Shown here: piece by piece, positions 18,934 through 27,676 of the stretch
How positions within the stretch are numbered: the stretch's first letter is position 1
How the letters are laid out: each line of letters begins with the position of its first letter
Assembly: GCA_025055435.1 (NCBI GenBank)
Contig: JANWWN010000006.1
Span: 17,226 to 81,225, forward strand
Source: Cyclobacteriaceae bacterium
GTDB lineage: Bacteria; Bacteroidota; Bacteroidia; Cytophagales; Cyclobacteriaceae
Length of the DNA: 64,000 nt
Direction: 5' to 3'
The notes under the pieces: generated by a model
The model's input: the letters and a program-made list of their open reading frames with translations, nothing else
Databases searched by the model: none
What the model was told of the DNA's origin: nothing
Program-made: the position numbers and the translations under genes

Positions 18934-18987
18934 AAAATAAAAATAAAAAATCCCGGCATCGGCCAGGATTCACAGTCAGCTCCGGGA
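18934..18987 (-). terminator. Probable intrinsic terminator of the small basic protein gene
   Basis: On the minus strand, TCCCGG (18987-18982) pairs with CCGGGA (18956-18951) across a long loop and is followed by a T-rich tract (18950-18934). It lies just after the 53-residue gene and before xth. Confidence 0.5.
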
Positions 18988-18992
18988 AATTG

Positions 18993-19154
18993 TCAGGCTT
19001 GTTTTTCTTTTTTAGCCTTAAATTCTTCCTTAATCTTTTCGATGTCCACGTTTTTGATTACCGGCTTGAAATTCTGCAACTTCAGCGTTTGCCTGCGAAC
19101 GGCAGCCTGCGAGCGCACTCTCCGGTTTTTACGTTTCAGTCGGGTTACAGCCAT
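18993..19154 (-). CDS. Small basic 53-residue protein
   Basis: MAVTRLKRKNRRVRSQ begins a strongly basic N-terminus, followed by VKNVDIEKIKEEFKAKKEK-like acidic/basic helix and a short tail. The basic character suggests nucleic-acid or ribosome contact. I believe similar small proteins occur widely in Bacteroidota but cannot name a family. The ATG at 19154 is chosen because upstream codons lie in the hisS promoter region and lack this character. It is divergent from hisS (93 bp between starts) and is followed by a terminator-like hairpin, consistent with its own transcription unit. Confidence 0.6.
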   Translation of the reverse strand: MAVTRLKRKNRRVRSQAAVRRQTLKLQNFKPVIKNVDIEKIKEEFKAKKEKQA

Positions 19155-19212
19155 GGCTTTACGATTTTCAGGGCGCAAAAATGTAGAGGATTTTGCGGAT
19201 TTACAAACCTTC

Positions 19213-19242
19213 TTGATGGTAGCCAATTCCTGTTTAGTTTTG
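19213..19242 (+). promoter_or_regulatory. Promoter of hisS, probably giving a leaderless mRNA
   Basis: TTG at 19213-19215, nineteen bases, then TAGTTTTG at 19235-19242, a perfect TAnnTTTG box. The hisS ATG begins at 19247, only 5 bases after the box, about where transcription is expected to start. Confidence 0.65.
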
Positions 19243-19246
19243 GGCG

Positions 19247-20605
19247 ATGATGGATAAACCCGCTCTTCCCAAAGGTACCCGCGACTTCGGGCCTGTTGTC
19301 ATGGCCCGCAGAAACTACCTGACTGGCGTCATCCGGCAGGTATTCGAACGATTTGGATTCCAGCCACTGGAGACACCCGCTATGGAAAACCTCTCCACCC
19401 TGCTGGGCAAATACGGTGAAGAAGGCGACCAGCTCCTGTTCCGGATATTAGATAATGGTGATTTTCTAAAAGATGTGCCGGATGATGTATTCGCTTTACG
19501 CGATGCCCGCAAACTGTCGCAGTACATTGCCGGAAAAGGTCTGCGGTACGACCTCACCGTACCTTTTGCCCGATATGTGGTGATGAACCGCAGCGATATT
19601 CCGATGCCCTTCCGGCGATATCAGATACAGCCCGTGTGGCGTGCCGACCGGCCGCAAAAGGGTCGTTACCGGGAATTTTATCAATGCGATGCCGATGTGG
19701 TCGGAACCGATTCGTTGTTGTGCGAGACCGAAATTGTGCTCATGATTGACGAAGTGTTCGGCAAACTGGGTCTGAAGGATTACGCTATCAAAATCAACCA
19801 CCGCGATATACTGAACCACATCGCCCGCGCTACCGGTGCAGCCGGTCGCGAAAACGATTTGTTTGTGGCATTGGATAAGCTGGATAAAATCGGAGAAGAA
19901 GGCGTGCGCGAAGAACTCAGCCAGCGCGGTTTTGCGACCTCTGTGGCCGATAAACTGTTTGACTTCATTCGGACAGGAGCCGCACCAAACGGCCTTACCC
20001 AACTCAGCAAGGATTTACCCGAAAGTCGTGGGTTAAACGAACTGCAACAGGTTTTCGCTATGCTTCGGCTGGCAGGCAATGATTTAACACATGCGCAATT
20101 TGATGTTTCGCTGGCACGAGGTCTTACCTACTACACGGGCTGCATATTCGAAGTAAAAATAAGCAACGTAGCTGTTGGCAGTGTTTGCGGTGGCGGAAGG
20201 TACGACAACCTAACGCAGGCATTTGGTTCGAAAGAAAAACTTTCAGGTGTGGGCATATCGTTCGGCATTGACCGCATCTACGATGCGCTGGCAGAACTGA
20301 ACCTTTTCCCTTCACAGGTGCAATCCTCAGTAAAAGTATTGGTATGTCATATGGACGAAGGCACGTTTCGGTTCGGATTGCAGGTTGTTCAGCAGCTCCG
20401 ACAGGCGGGTGTGGCTTCGGAGTTGTATCCGGATATTACCAAACTCAGAAAGCAGCTTGACTACGCCAACCGCAGGCAAATACCGTTTGCTGCAGTAATC
20501 GGACCGGACGAAATGAGTCGCGGCACGGTTGCGCTGAAGAACCTTACAACCGGAGAACAGGAAACACTGACCACCGAAAAACTTATCGAAAAGCTGAAGC
20601 CGTGA
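19247..20605 (+). CDS. hisS: Histidyl-tRNA synthetase
   Basis: Class II aminoacyl-tRNA synthetase, 452 residues. Motif 2 is represented by FRRYQIQPVWRADRPQKGR, the histidine-binding loop by LARGLTYYTGCIFEV, and motif 3 by GVGISFGIDRIYDAL; the C-terminal 90 residues are the anticodon-binding domain (VLVCHMDEGTFRFGLQV). The first ATG (19247) is followed by a second at 19250; both follow the promoter closely. The end overlaps hutH by 4 bases (GTGA), so hisS and hutH are translationally coupled, an unusual pairing of histidine activation and histidine breakdown. Confidence 0.97.
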   Translation: MMDKPALPKGTRDFGPVVMARRNYLTGVIRQVFERFGFQPLETPAMENLSTLLGKYGEEGDQLLFRILDNGDFLKDVPDDVFALRDARKLSQYIAGKGLRYDLTVPFARYVVMNRSDIPMPFRRYQIQPVWRADRPQKGRYREFYQCDADVVGTDSLLCETEIVLMIDEVFGKLGLKDYAIKINHRDILNHIARATGAAGRENDLFVALDKLDKIGEEGVREELSQRGFATSVADKLFDFIRTGAAPNGLTQLSKDLPESRGLNELQQVFAMLRLAGNDLTHAQFDVSLARGLTYYTGCIFEVKISNVAVGSVCGGGRYDNLTQAFGSKEKLSGVGISFGIDRIYDALAELNLFPSQVQSSVKVLVCHMDEGTFRFGLQVVQQLRQAGVASELYPDITKLRKQLDYANRRQIPFAAVIGPDEMSRGTVALKNLTTGEQETLTTEKLIEKLKP

Positions 20606-22089
20606 AGTTTACACTGGGCCTCCATCCGATTACGGCAGCCGACCTGCCGCTCCTTCATCAAAAAGATTTAGTGCTCGAACTAAGCAGCGAAGTGTGGCAA
20701 CGGGTGCGCACCTGCCGGGACTATTTGGACCAAAAGCTGCGCGCCTCATCCGGACCCGTGTATGGCATCAACACAGGCTTTGGCTCGCTGTATAATAAAT
20801 TCATTCCAACCGATCAGTTAGAAAAGTTGCAGGAAAACCTGGTCAGGTCGCATGCCTGTGGTACAGGCCCGGAGGTACCGGAAGAAATCGTGCGGCTGAT
20901 GTTACTGCTTAAAATACGCTCGCTGGGCTATGGCTATTCAGGCGTACAGGATGTTACCATCCAACGACTGTTGGACTATTTTAATGAGGGTATTACACCT
21001 GTAGTATATGAGATGGGCTCGTTGGGTGCTTCGGGCGACCTGGCTCCCTTGGCGCACCTGAGCCTTCCGCTAATCGGTGAAGGGCAGGTGCGTTGGAAGG
21101 GCTCGGTGTTTCAAGCCGGAGAAATCAACGCCCGCTTTAACTGGCAGCCCATTCACTTTAAATCAAAAGAAGGTCTGGCTTTGCTAAATGGAACGCAGTT
21201 CATGCTGGCGTATGCCGTTTATGCCGTTTACCATGCCCAACGGCTCTTGCAACTGGCTAACACAATTGGCGCGCTTTCGCTGGATGCGTTCGATGGCCGC
21301 ATTGAACCGTTCAGTCACCTTGTGCACCGGCTTCGCCCGCATAAAGGGCAAATGGAAACAGCAAGCAGCATAGTTGAGTTGCTTCAGGGCAGCGAACTCA
21401 TCCGTCAGCCCAAACAACATGTTCAGGACCCGTATTCCTTCCGCTGCATACCACAGGTGCATGGCGCAAGTGCCGATGCGATTGATTATGTAACGCAGAT
21501 AATACTGACGGAAATAAACAGCGTTACCGACAATCCGAACATTTTTCCTGATGAAGATACCATTATCTCAGCCGGCAACTTTCACGGTCAGCCGCTTGCA
21601 CTTGCATTGGATTTTCTGGCTATCGCCTTGTCGGAATTAGGCAGCATTTCCGAGCGCCGGACTTTTCAGCTCATTTCAGGTGCGCGCGGTTTGCCCAATT
21701 ACCTGGTAGCACATCCGGGTATCAATTCCGGGCTCATGATACCGCAATACACAGCCGCATCTCTGGTAAGTCAGAACAAACAGTTGAGCACGCCTGCCTC
21801 AGTAGATTCGATTGTCTCTTCAAACGGTCAGGAAGACCATGTAAGCATGGGCGCCAACGCTGCATTAAAAATCTATCGCATAGTGAATAATCTGTACAGC
21901 ATACTGGCCATCGAACTATTTACAGCTGTGCAGGCGCTGGAATTCCGCCGACCCTTGCGCACTTCACCCGTGCTTGAAAAATTTGTACATACTTTCCGTG
22001 AGCAGGTGCCGTTTGTAGAAGAAGACCGTTTACTGCATAACGATCTGATCAAAGCAGAAAAATTTATTCGCGAATGGGAGCTTGGCTAA
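20602..22089 (+). CDS. hutH: Histidine ammonia-lyase
   Basis: A 495-residue aromatic amino-acid ammonia-lyase that converts L-histidine to urocanate. The self-cyclising Ala143-Ser144-Gly145 triad that forms the MIO group is in MGSLGASGDLAPL. Ser83-His84 in VRSHACG matches the position whose His is typical of histidine-specific enzymes, which favours HAL over tyrosine or phenylalanine lyase. The start is GTG at 20602, overlapping the hisS stop. No other hut genes (hutU, hutI, hutG) are nearby. The 3' end overlaps the next reading frame by 16 bp. Confidence 0.93.
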   Translation: MKFTLGLHPITAADLPLLHQKDLVLELSSEVWQRVRTCRDYLDQKLRASSGPVYGINTGFGSLYNKFIPTDQLEKLQENLVRSHACGTGPEVPEEIVRLMLLLKIRSLGYGYSGVQDVTIQRLLDYFNEGITPVVYEMGSLGASGDLAPLAHLSLPLIGEGQVRWKGSVFQAGEINARFNWQPIHFKSKEGLALLNGTQFMLAYAVYAVYHAQRLLQLANTIGALSLDAFDGRIEPFSHLVHRLRPHKGQMETASSIVELLQGSELIRQPKQHVQDPYSFRCIPQVHGASADAIDYVTQIILTEINSVTDNPNIFPDEDTIISAGNFHGQPLALALDFLAIALSELGSISERRTFQLISGARGLPNYLVAHPGINSGLMIPQYTAASLVSQNKQLSTPASVDSIVSSNGQEDHVSMGANAALKIYRIVNNLYSILAIELFTAVQALEFRRPLRTSPVLEKFVHTFREQVPFVEEDRLLHNDLIKAEKFIREWELG

Positions 22090-23978
22090 GAACGTGGTTT
22101 ATTGTGCTCTTCATCGGTCACCGTGTAGCATCCGCACAACACGTGAGTCAGCTAGGCCGGTTTCAGGTAGATAACCGAAAAGGCTGTGTTTCGCTTACCG
22201 TTACCATCACCAATGCCAATCTGATTACCACGGGCTATTGTACCGGTTTGAACCCCTGCGAAATGAACTGGGGCGATGGCACACCCGTGCAAACCAATGT
22301 ATTCACCCATACCTACACGCAGGCCGGCACATATACCCTTACCGTGCTGTATCAAACCATTGGCCCTGACCAGATTACGATAACCGTGCGACCGAATCAG
22401 CCCCCTGTTTTTGAACTCTACTCCTGCAACGGCAATCAGGTACAGGTACGCGTAACCGATACCTTTTACGATGCCTACATCATCAACTACAACGATGCCT
22501 CACCCGAAGTGCAGGTACCCAAAGGAACTTTAGCCGTTAATAACCACACGTACAGCACTTCAGGAGCCAAAACCATATCGGTGCGGGGGAAGGATGTTAG
22601 CGCAGCCGATAACTGTATTTCAGCTAACCAGGCGTTTACCGCAGTGCCGGTATTGCCTGTACCAGCCATTACCGAGCTGCGCGTGATGAACAGCTCGTCT
22701 ATCGAACAGGATTTTGCAACAGCAACCAACGTAGCCTACCGCCTTGAAATCGCCACCAACAACAACACCACTTTTCAGCTTGTGCAAAACGTGTACAACC
22801 AATCAAACGCTGCATTGAGCGGGTTGCGAACCGATGACAATTATTATTGCTTCCGACTGGGTGCATTCGACCGTTGTGCGGGAAACGTTACCTCCTATTC
22901 CAACATTATCTGCAGTGCCGATCTGGATCTCACATTACTGAGCCTTGAAAACCGGCTTACCTGGTCAACGCAACCATCGGGAATCAGCAACTTTACCATT
23001 CAGCGCAACAATGCACCCCTTGCCACGGTTTCATCTTCGCCTTACTCCGACACAAATGTTAGCTGCCGAACCACGTATTGTTACCGGGTCAGGTCAAATT
23101 ACGCCAACGGGAGCCGCAGCCTGTCGGCTGAAAAATGTGGCGAAACATTTTCATCGGCAATACCCGCTGCCATTCAAAACACAACGGCTGTGGTGGGTAC
23201 AAGCGGTGTTGAGCTTACCTGGATACAGGATCCGGCTTTCACGCCCGAGAGCTATACCTTGTTCAAACGACCGGTTAGCGGATTATTGAGCCCGATAGGA
23301 AACACAACCGTAAACCAATTTACCGATAACAACTACACAACAGCCGAGCCTTCGTGCTACCGCATTAACTATCGCGATGTTTGCGGCAATAATTCAAACC
23401 CGGGGCTGGATGTCTGCCCGATTGTTTTAACCGGTTCGTTGAATTCCGATAACTCCATCAGCCTGAGTTGGTCGGCTTATGAAGGATGGCTCAATGGAGT
23501 CAATCATTATGAAGTTGACAAATTCAACACGTCGGGAACATTAATCCAGACCTTTAACACGGGCACAACTACCCTATTGCTTGACGATACGTCCGATCCG
23601 GCCAATCAGGCGTATCGCTATGTGGTACGTGCCGTGGCCAACGATGGCGGACTGGGCATGGCCGTTAGCAATGAACTGGTTATCATAAAAGAGCCAAAAC
23701 TGTATTATCCCACTGCCTTTACACCGGACGGTCAGGGGCCGGCAGAAAATGAAATGTTTAAAGTTTTTGGACAGTACCTTTCTTCGTTTGAGATGCGCAT
23801 TTTTAACCGTTGGGGTGAGTTGTTGTTTGTTACCCGCGACATCGACAGCGGTTGGGACGGCCGGTATCAGGGCCGCGAGCAACCTGAAGGAACGTATGTA
23901 TTTGTAGCACGTATAACCGATATGATGGGCCGGAATTTTACCCGATCCGGTTCGGTTGTTTTACTTCGCAAAAAATAG
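22074..23978 (+). CDS. Secreted PKD/Fn3 protein with T9SS C-terminal sorting domain
   Basis: A 634-residue extracellular protein. A signal peptide (LRTWFIVLFIGHRVASAQ) is followed by a PKD-type domain (MNWGDGTPVQ, FTHTYTQAGTYTLTVLY) and several fibronectin III-like repeats (about 200-530). It ends in a gliding-motility-associated (CHU_C, type B) domain: YYPTAFTPDGQGPAENEMFK, RIFNRWGELLF, GWDGRYQGREQPEGTYVF. Such C-termini direct export by the type IX secretion system. Paired Cys residues suggest disulfides. It starts inside the end of hutH, so it belongs to the hisS-hutH transcript although there is no obvious functional link. Confidence 0.9.
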   Translation: MGAWLRTWFIVLFIGHRVASAQHVSQLGRFQVDNRKGCVSLTVTITNANLITTGYCTGLNPCEMNWGDGTPVQTNVFTHTYTQAGTYTLTVLYQTIGPDQITITVRPNQPPVFELYSCNGNQVQVRVTDTFYDAYIINYNDASPEVQVPKGTLAVNNHTYSTSGAKTISVRGKDVSAADNCISANQAFTAVPVLPVPAITELRVMNSSSIEQDFATATNVAYRLEIATNNNTTFQLVQNVYNQSNAALSGLRTDDNYYCFRLGAFDRCAGNVTSYSNIICSADLDLTLLSLENRLTWSTQPSGISNFTIQRNNAPLATVSSSPYSDTNVSCRTTYCYRVRSNYANGSRSLSAEKCGETFSSAIPAAIQNTTAVVGTSGVELTWIQDPAFTPESYTLFKRPVSGLLSPIGNTTVNQFTDNNYTTAEPSCYRINYRDVCGNNSNPGLDVCPIVLTGSLNSDNSISLSWSAYEGWLNGVNHYEVDKFNTSGTLIQTFNTGTTTLLLDDTSDPANQAYRYVVRAVANDGGLGMAVSNELVIIKEPKLYYPTAFTPDGQGPAENEMFKVFGQYLSSFEMRIFNRWGELLFVTRDIDSGWDGRYQGREQPEGTYVFVARITDMMGRNFTRSGSVVLLRKK

Positions 23979-24002
23979 CAAAACGTTTCTCAGGCAATCT
24001 TT

Positions 24003-24010
24003 TACTTTTG
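24003..24010 (+). promoter_or_regulatory. -7 box of the ybaB promoter
   Basis: TACTTTTG is a perfect TAnnTTTG element ending 5 bases before the ATG at 24015, so the transcript should begin at or next to the start codon. The upstream -33 element is weak (TTT near 23985). Confidence 0.5.
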
Positions 24011-24014
24011 CATC

Positions 24015-24350
24015 ATGCTGGACATGATGAAAATGATGGGCCGAATGAAAGAACTGCAGGCCCGCCTTCAACAGGCACAAAACAATCTGATCAATATTAA
24101 AGCCGTAGGCGAAGCTGGTGGCGGCATGGTGAAAGTAATCGCAAACGGTAAAAAACAATTGCTTACTGTTGAAATAGACGAAGCGCTGATGAAGCCATCC
24201 GACCGGCAGGTGCTGCAGGACCTTATTGTGGCAGCCGTGAATAAAGCCCTGGACGAGGCCGAACAACTGGCACGCGAGGAATTGCGCAAAAGTACCGAAG
24301 GCCTCCTGCCCGATCTGCCCGGTCTTGATCTGGGAAATTTGATGCGGTAA
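24015..24350 (+). CDS. YbaB/EbfC-family nucleoid-associated protein
   Basis: A 111-residue small DNA-binding protein. N-terminal helix with MMGRMKELQARLQQAQ, central beta part (GGGMVKVIANGKKQLLTVEI), then a helix (DLIVAAVNKALDEAEQLARE); this helix-strand-helix layout is the EbfC dimer fold that forms tweezer-like DNA contacts. In many bacteria ybaB sits next to dnaX and recR; here it lies between a T9SS cargo gene and a glycosyltransferase gene, so the classic context is lost. Expressed from its own promoter with virtually no leader. Confidence 0.93.
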   Translation: MLDMMKMMGRMKELQARLQQAQNNLINIKAVGEAGGGMVKVIANGKKQLLTVEIDEALMKPSDRQVLQDLIVAAVNKALDEAEQLAREELRKSTEGLLPDLPGLDLGNLMR

Positions 24351-24366
24351 ATACCCTGATAGTTTC

Positions 24367-25371
24367 GTGACCTCCACAGCCGTTATTATTTTGAATTATA
24401 ACGGAGCCCGCCTGCTCAGGCAGTTCCTTCCGGGAGTTATCCGGTATTCGCAGTCAGCACAAATCGTTGTGGCCGATAATGCCTCAACCGATGAATCGCG
24501 CGAGCTGTTAAAAAAAGAATTCCCGGCAGTCCGTTGCATTGAGTTGGACCGTAATTACGGTTACAGCGGCGGCTATAACCGCGCCCTTCAGGTTGTCGAT
24601 GCTGAATATTGTGTCTTGCTTAATTCTGATGTTGAAATTACCGATGGCTGGCTGCAGCCCATGGTATCGTTATTGGATAACCATCCGGAGATTGCTGCGG
24701 TGCAGCCAAAGATTTTATCCTACAACAACCGCGAATATTTTGAATACGCCGGTGCCGGTGGTGGATTCATTGACACGTTGGGTTATCCGTTTTGCCGGGG
24801 CCGGGTCTTCGATCACCTTGAAAAAGATTTCGGTCAGTATAACGATACACGGGAAATTTTCTGGGCAAGCGGAGCCTGCCTGATGATTCGAAGGAAGGTT
24901 TACGAAGAACTGGGTGGACTAAACGAAGATTTTTTTGCACACATGGAAGAAATTGATTTGTGCTGGCGTATCATCCGGAGAGGTTTCAGCGTTTATTACT
25001 GCGGTTCATCCACCGTATATCACATCGGAGCCGGAACACTTGCCTACGGTCATCCGCGCAAGATTTATCTCAACTTCCGCAATAACCTGCGCATGCTTGT
25101 CTATCATTTGCCTGCATCCCAGTTGGTATGGAAGCTCCCGCTGCGACTTGCACTGGATTGGATTGCTGCACTTCGTTTTTTATTACGCGGAGAAGTCAGA
25201 GCCTTTACCTCGGTGTTACGTGCTCAGGCTAACCTGGCGTTTCAATTCCGCAAAGTTTTCAATACCCGTAAGAAATTATCACGGGCACTACCGTACCGGA
25301 TGGATGGAATTTACTACGGCTCTATTCTCCTGGATTATTTTATCCGTAAACGCACCCGCTTAATTGGCTAA
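24367..25371 (+). CDS. Glycosyltransferase family 2
   Basis: A 334-residue GT-A glycosyltransferase. VIILNYNGARLLRQFLPGVI starts the nucleotide-sugar fold, ADNASTDESRELL follows, LLNSDVEITDGW carries the D-x-D-like metal site and WASGACLMIRRKVYEELGG with FFAHMEEIDLCWRI is the acceptor-side ED motif. This layout is typical of rhamnosyl- and O-antigen-type transferases. A C-terminal amphipathic/hydrophobic segment (about 235-285) suggests membrane association. The start is GTG at 24367, 16 bp after ybaB. Its stop overlaps the convergent PspC gene by 4 bp. Sugar and acceptor unknown. Confidence 0.9.
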   Translation: MTSTAVIILNYNGARLLRQFLPGVIRYSQSAQIVVADNASTDESRELLKKEFPAVRCIELDRNYGYSGGYNRALQVVDAEYCVLLNSDVEITDGWLQPMVSLLDNHPEIAAVQPKILSYNNREYFEYAGAGGGFIDTLGYPFCRGRVFDHLEKDFGQYNDTREIFWASGACLMIRRKVYEELGGLNEDFFAHMEEIDLCWRIIRRGFSVYYCGSSTVYHIGAGTLAYGHPRKIYLNFRNNLRMLVYHLPASQLVWKLPLRLALDWIAALRFLLRGEVRAFTSVLRAQANLAFQFRKVFNTRKKLSRALPYRMDGIYYGSILLDYFIRKRTRLIG

Positions 25372-25580
25372 TAATCCCAAACCGGGTTTCGCTTTCGTAG
25401 GTATTTTTTCAGATTAAGCAGGAAGGCCAAAGTCAGGTAAATGAGCAATGGGCTTCCAAAAGTCAGGAAGGAAGCATAGATAAAAAAAAGCCGGATGGTA
25501 GAGGTGGCAACACCCAGTTTTTCACCTATCCAGGAGCATACACCAAAAGCGTGCTCTTCAAAAAAATACTGCAACTGCAT
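25368..25580 (-). CDS. PspC-domain membrane protein
   Basis: A 70-residue protein: FFEEHAFGVCSWIGEKLGV is the amphipathic first half and STIRLFFIYASFLTFGSPLL plus the following LIYLTLAFLLNL are membrane segments, matching the minimal PspC fold. The ATG at 25580 is preferred over one at 25595, which would add MGKWI. PspC domains take part in envelope stress responses in some bacteria; no psp partners are visible. The C-terminus is basic (KKYLRKRNPVWDY). Confidence 0.8.
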   Translation of the reverse strand: MQLQYFFEEHAFGVCSWIGEKLGVATSTIRLFFIYASFLTFGSPLLIYLTLAFLLNLKKYLRKRNPVWDY

Positions 25581-25710
25581 AATCCATTTACCCATAACTG
25601 GCTCGTTTAAACCCCTTCAAACTGCAATTTAACGATAATATAAGCCTCAAAAATATAGACCGGGCACACGAGTATGGATTAGGGCGGCAAAGTTTAATTT
25701 TTGACTATAA

Positions 25711-25741
25711 TTGCAAAAAAAAGCCGATAAACGTAGTTTTG
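25711..25741 (+). promoter_or_regulatory. Promoter of the OmpA/TPR lipoprotein gene
   Basis: TTG at 25711-25713, twenty bases, then TAGTTTTG at 25734-25741. Expected transcription start near 25746, giving a leader of about 30 bases before the ATG at 25777. The surrounding 25600-25740 region is AT-rich, as expected upstream of a strong promoter. Confidence 0.65.
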
Positions 25742-25776
25742 GCACTCATTTTCACAAACCCTAAAAATCAAGTCCG

Positions 25777-27546
25777 ATGAGAAAATTAGTTTACGCATTT
25801 GTCATCACAGGTCTGATTACCCTTGGAGGCTGTACCCTCCCTCAAATGGTAAAGATGGCCAAACAACAACAACTTACCGTAACACCCAACCCGCTGGAGG
25901 TGCATAAAGATACGGTAACATTCACCATGGCCGCGAACCTGCCGGTTAAGATGCTGAAAAAGGGTACAACCTATACTTTGAACACGTTTTACAAGTATGG
26001 CGATCGCGAAGCCGCATTGGAACCCATTGTGTTCAATGCAAATGATTATCCAAACGCTGCCACCGAGCAACCTCGCGTTAGCAAAAACTTTTCATTTGCT
26101 TACAACCCTGCCATGCGTTCGGGCGTGCTGCAGGTTGAAGGTGTAGCATCCAAAGGGGGTAAATCAAAGTCCACTCCGCGCATGGATGTTGCCGTGGGTG
26201 TAATCACCACTTCAAAACTGGTTAAATCTGTAGCTTACCCTGTTTATGCAGCGCACGGCTACAACAATCAGGAAGAAATTATTCCCATCGTTATTCCTGA
26301 CTTCATTTTCGAACAGGGTAAATCGGTGTTGCGCAAATCAGAGATAAATAGCGAAAAAGGTAAAAAACTGGATGCCTTCATCGCTTCCAAAAACGTAACC
26401 AAAACCGTAACCATTACCGGTACCCACTCGCCCGAAGGTGCTGAACGTATTAACAGCCGCCTTTCGCCTGATCGCGCTAAAGCAATTGAAAAGTATTATC
26501 GCGACCAGATGAAAAAATATGATTACAAAGATCAGGCTAAAGACATTCAGTTTGTACTTAAGCCCATCATACGCGACTGGACCGAATTCAAAACAGCCCT
26601 TGCCAATTACAATGGCATTTCTTCCGAAGAAAAGGCCGAGTACCTCAATATTATCAACTCTGGCGGCACCTTTGAAGAGCAGGAAAAGCGCATGAAGAAG
26701 CTGCCTACTTACAAAAAAGTATTTAAAGATGTATATCCCGGTCTGCGTACCGCAAAAACAGAAATCCTTACTGTAAAGGAGAAGAAAACCGACTCGGAGA
26801 TTTCCGTTCTGGCCAAGCAAATCGCAAGCGGTGCTGCTTCGGCCGATGCACTTTCGTTTGAAGAACTGATGTATGCCGGAACGCTTACTCCGGACAATAA
26901 AGAAAAAGAAGCCATTTACCTGGCTGCTACCAAAAAAGGAACCAACTGGAATGCCCATAACAACCTGGCAGCTGCATACATTGCCCAGGCTATCGAAAAC
27001 CCTTCGAATGCGGCCTCTCTTGCCGAAAAAGCAAAAGCCCAGTTGGATATAGCCGCACGCATCAACGCTGCACCTGAAGTCAATGCCAATCTTGCATCGG
27101 TGTCCATGCTGCAGGGCAATCCTTATGCTGCTTACCGTTATGCAAGCCGTGTTTCCGGTTTGCGTGGTGATAATGCTGCTGGCTTTAATGGCGTAAAAGC
27201 TTCTGCTGCCATATATACCGCACGTTACAGCGAAGCTGTGAGTGCCGCTTCTGCTGCTGCGAACACAGCAGACAACCTGTTTAATAAAGGACTGGCTCAG
27301 GTATTGAACAAAGATTATCAGAACGCGTTGAATTCATTTGCTGAAGCCACCCGCCTGAACAGCAATCATGCTTTGGCCTGGTACGGTGCCGCTGTTGCCA
27401 GCGCCCGCCTGGGCAATGCCGATGGCGTGGTAGCCAACCTGACCAATGCCGTAAAAGCCGATCCTTCGCTGAAAGAAATGGCATTGACCGACCTCGAATT
27501 TGCGAAGTGGAATACTACGGAAGCATTCCGCAATGCATTGAAGTAA
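25777..27546 (+). CDS. OmpA-like/TPR outer-membrane lipoprotein
   Basis: A 589-residue lipoprotein with lipobox LITLGGC (Cys19). The N-terminal 160 residues form a beta-rich domain. About residues 175-250 resemble an OmpA peptidoglycan-binding domain: PDFIFEQGKSVLRKSEI, then ITGTHSPEGAERINSRLSPD-R-A, like the GHTD..G...N..LS..RA pattern but with THS in place of GHT. The C-terminal 200 residues are TPR-like helices (NWNAHNNLAAAYIAQAI, NKDYQNALNSFAEATRL). Strong own promoter and terminator mark a monocistronic, probably abundant protein. A role in anchoring the outer membrane to the cell wall is inferred. Confidence 0.82.
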   Translation: MRKLVYAFVITGLITLGGCTLPQMVKMAKQQQLTVTPNPLEVHKDTVTFTMAANLPVKMLKKGTTYTLNTFYKYGDREAALEPIVFNANDYPNAATEQPRVSKNFSFAYNPAMRSGVLQVEGVASKGGKSKSTPRMDVAVGVITTSKLVKSVAYPVYAAHGYNNQEEIIPIVIPDFIFEQGKSVLRKSEINSEKGKKLDAFIASKNVTKTVTITGTHSPEGAERINSRLSPDRAKAIEKYYRDQMKKYDYKDQAKDIQFVLKPIIRDWTEFKTALANYNGISSEEKAEYLNIINSGGTFEEQEKRMKKLPTYKKVFKDVYPGLRTAKTEILTVKEKKTDSEISVLAKQIASGAASADALSFEELMYAGTLTPDNKEKEAIYLAATKKGTNWNAHNNLAAAYIAQAIENPSNAASLAEKAKAQLDIAARINAAPEVNANLASVSMLQGNPYAAYRYASRVSGLRGDNAAGFNGVKASAAIYTARYSEAVSAASAAANTADNLFNKGLAQVLNKDYQNALNSFAEATRLNSNHALAWYGAAVASARLGNADGVVANLTNAVKADPSLKEMALTDLEFAKWNTTEAFRNALK

Positions 27547-27568
27547 TTACTTTCTCATTGGATACAGC

Positions 27569-27603
27569 AAACCCTGACGGTTCCGTCAGGGTTTGTTTTT
27601 TTA
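27569..27603 (+). terminator. Intrinsic terminator after the OmpA/TPR gene
   Basis: A 12-bp perfect stem, AAACCCTGACGG paired with CCGTCAGGGTTT around a TT centre (inner pairs likely open), followed by GTTTTTTT. It is 22 bp after the stop codon. Confidence 0.9.
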
Positions 27604-27676
27604 TGGAAAAAAGTAATTAAGCGGTTTTAATCCATACTTTTCAAACTGTATTTTTACGCACCTTAAATCAAGCATT

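Noticed and set aside
26338..26958. A 206-codon hydrophobic minus-strand frame
   Set aside because: Antisense to the OmpA/TPR lipoprotein gene; hydrophobic Phe-rich content is the usual mirror of Lys/Glu-rich coding sequence.
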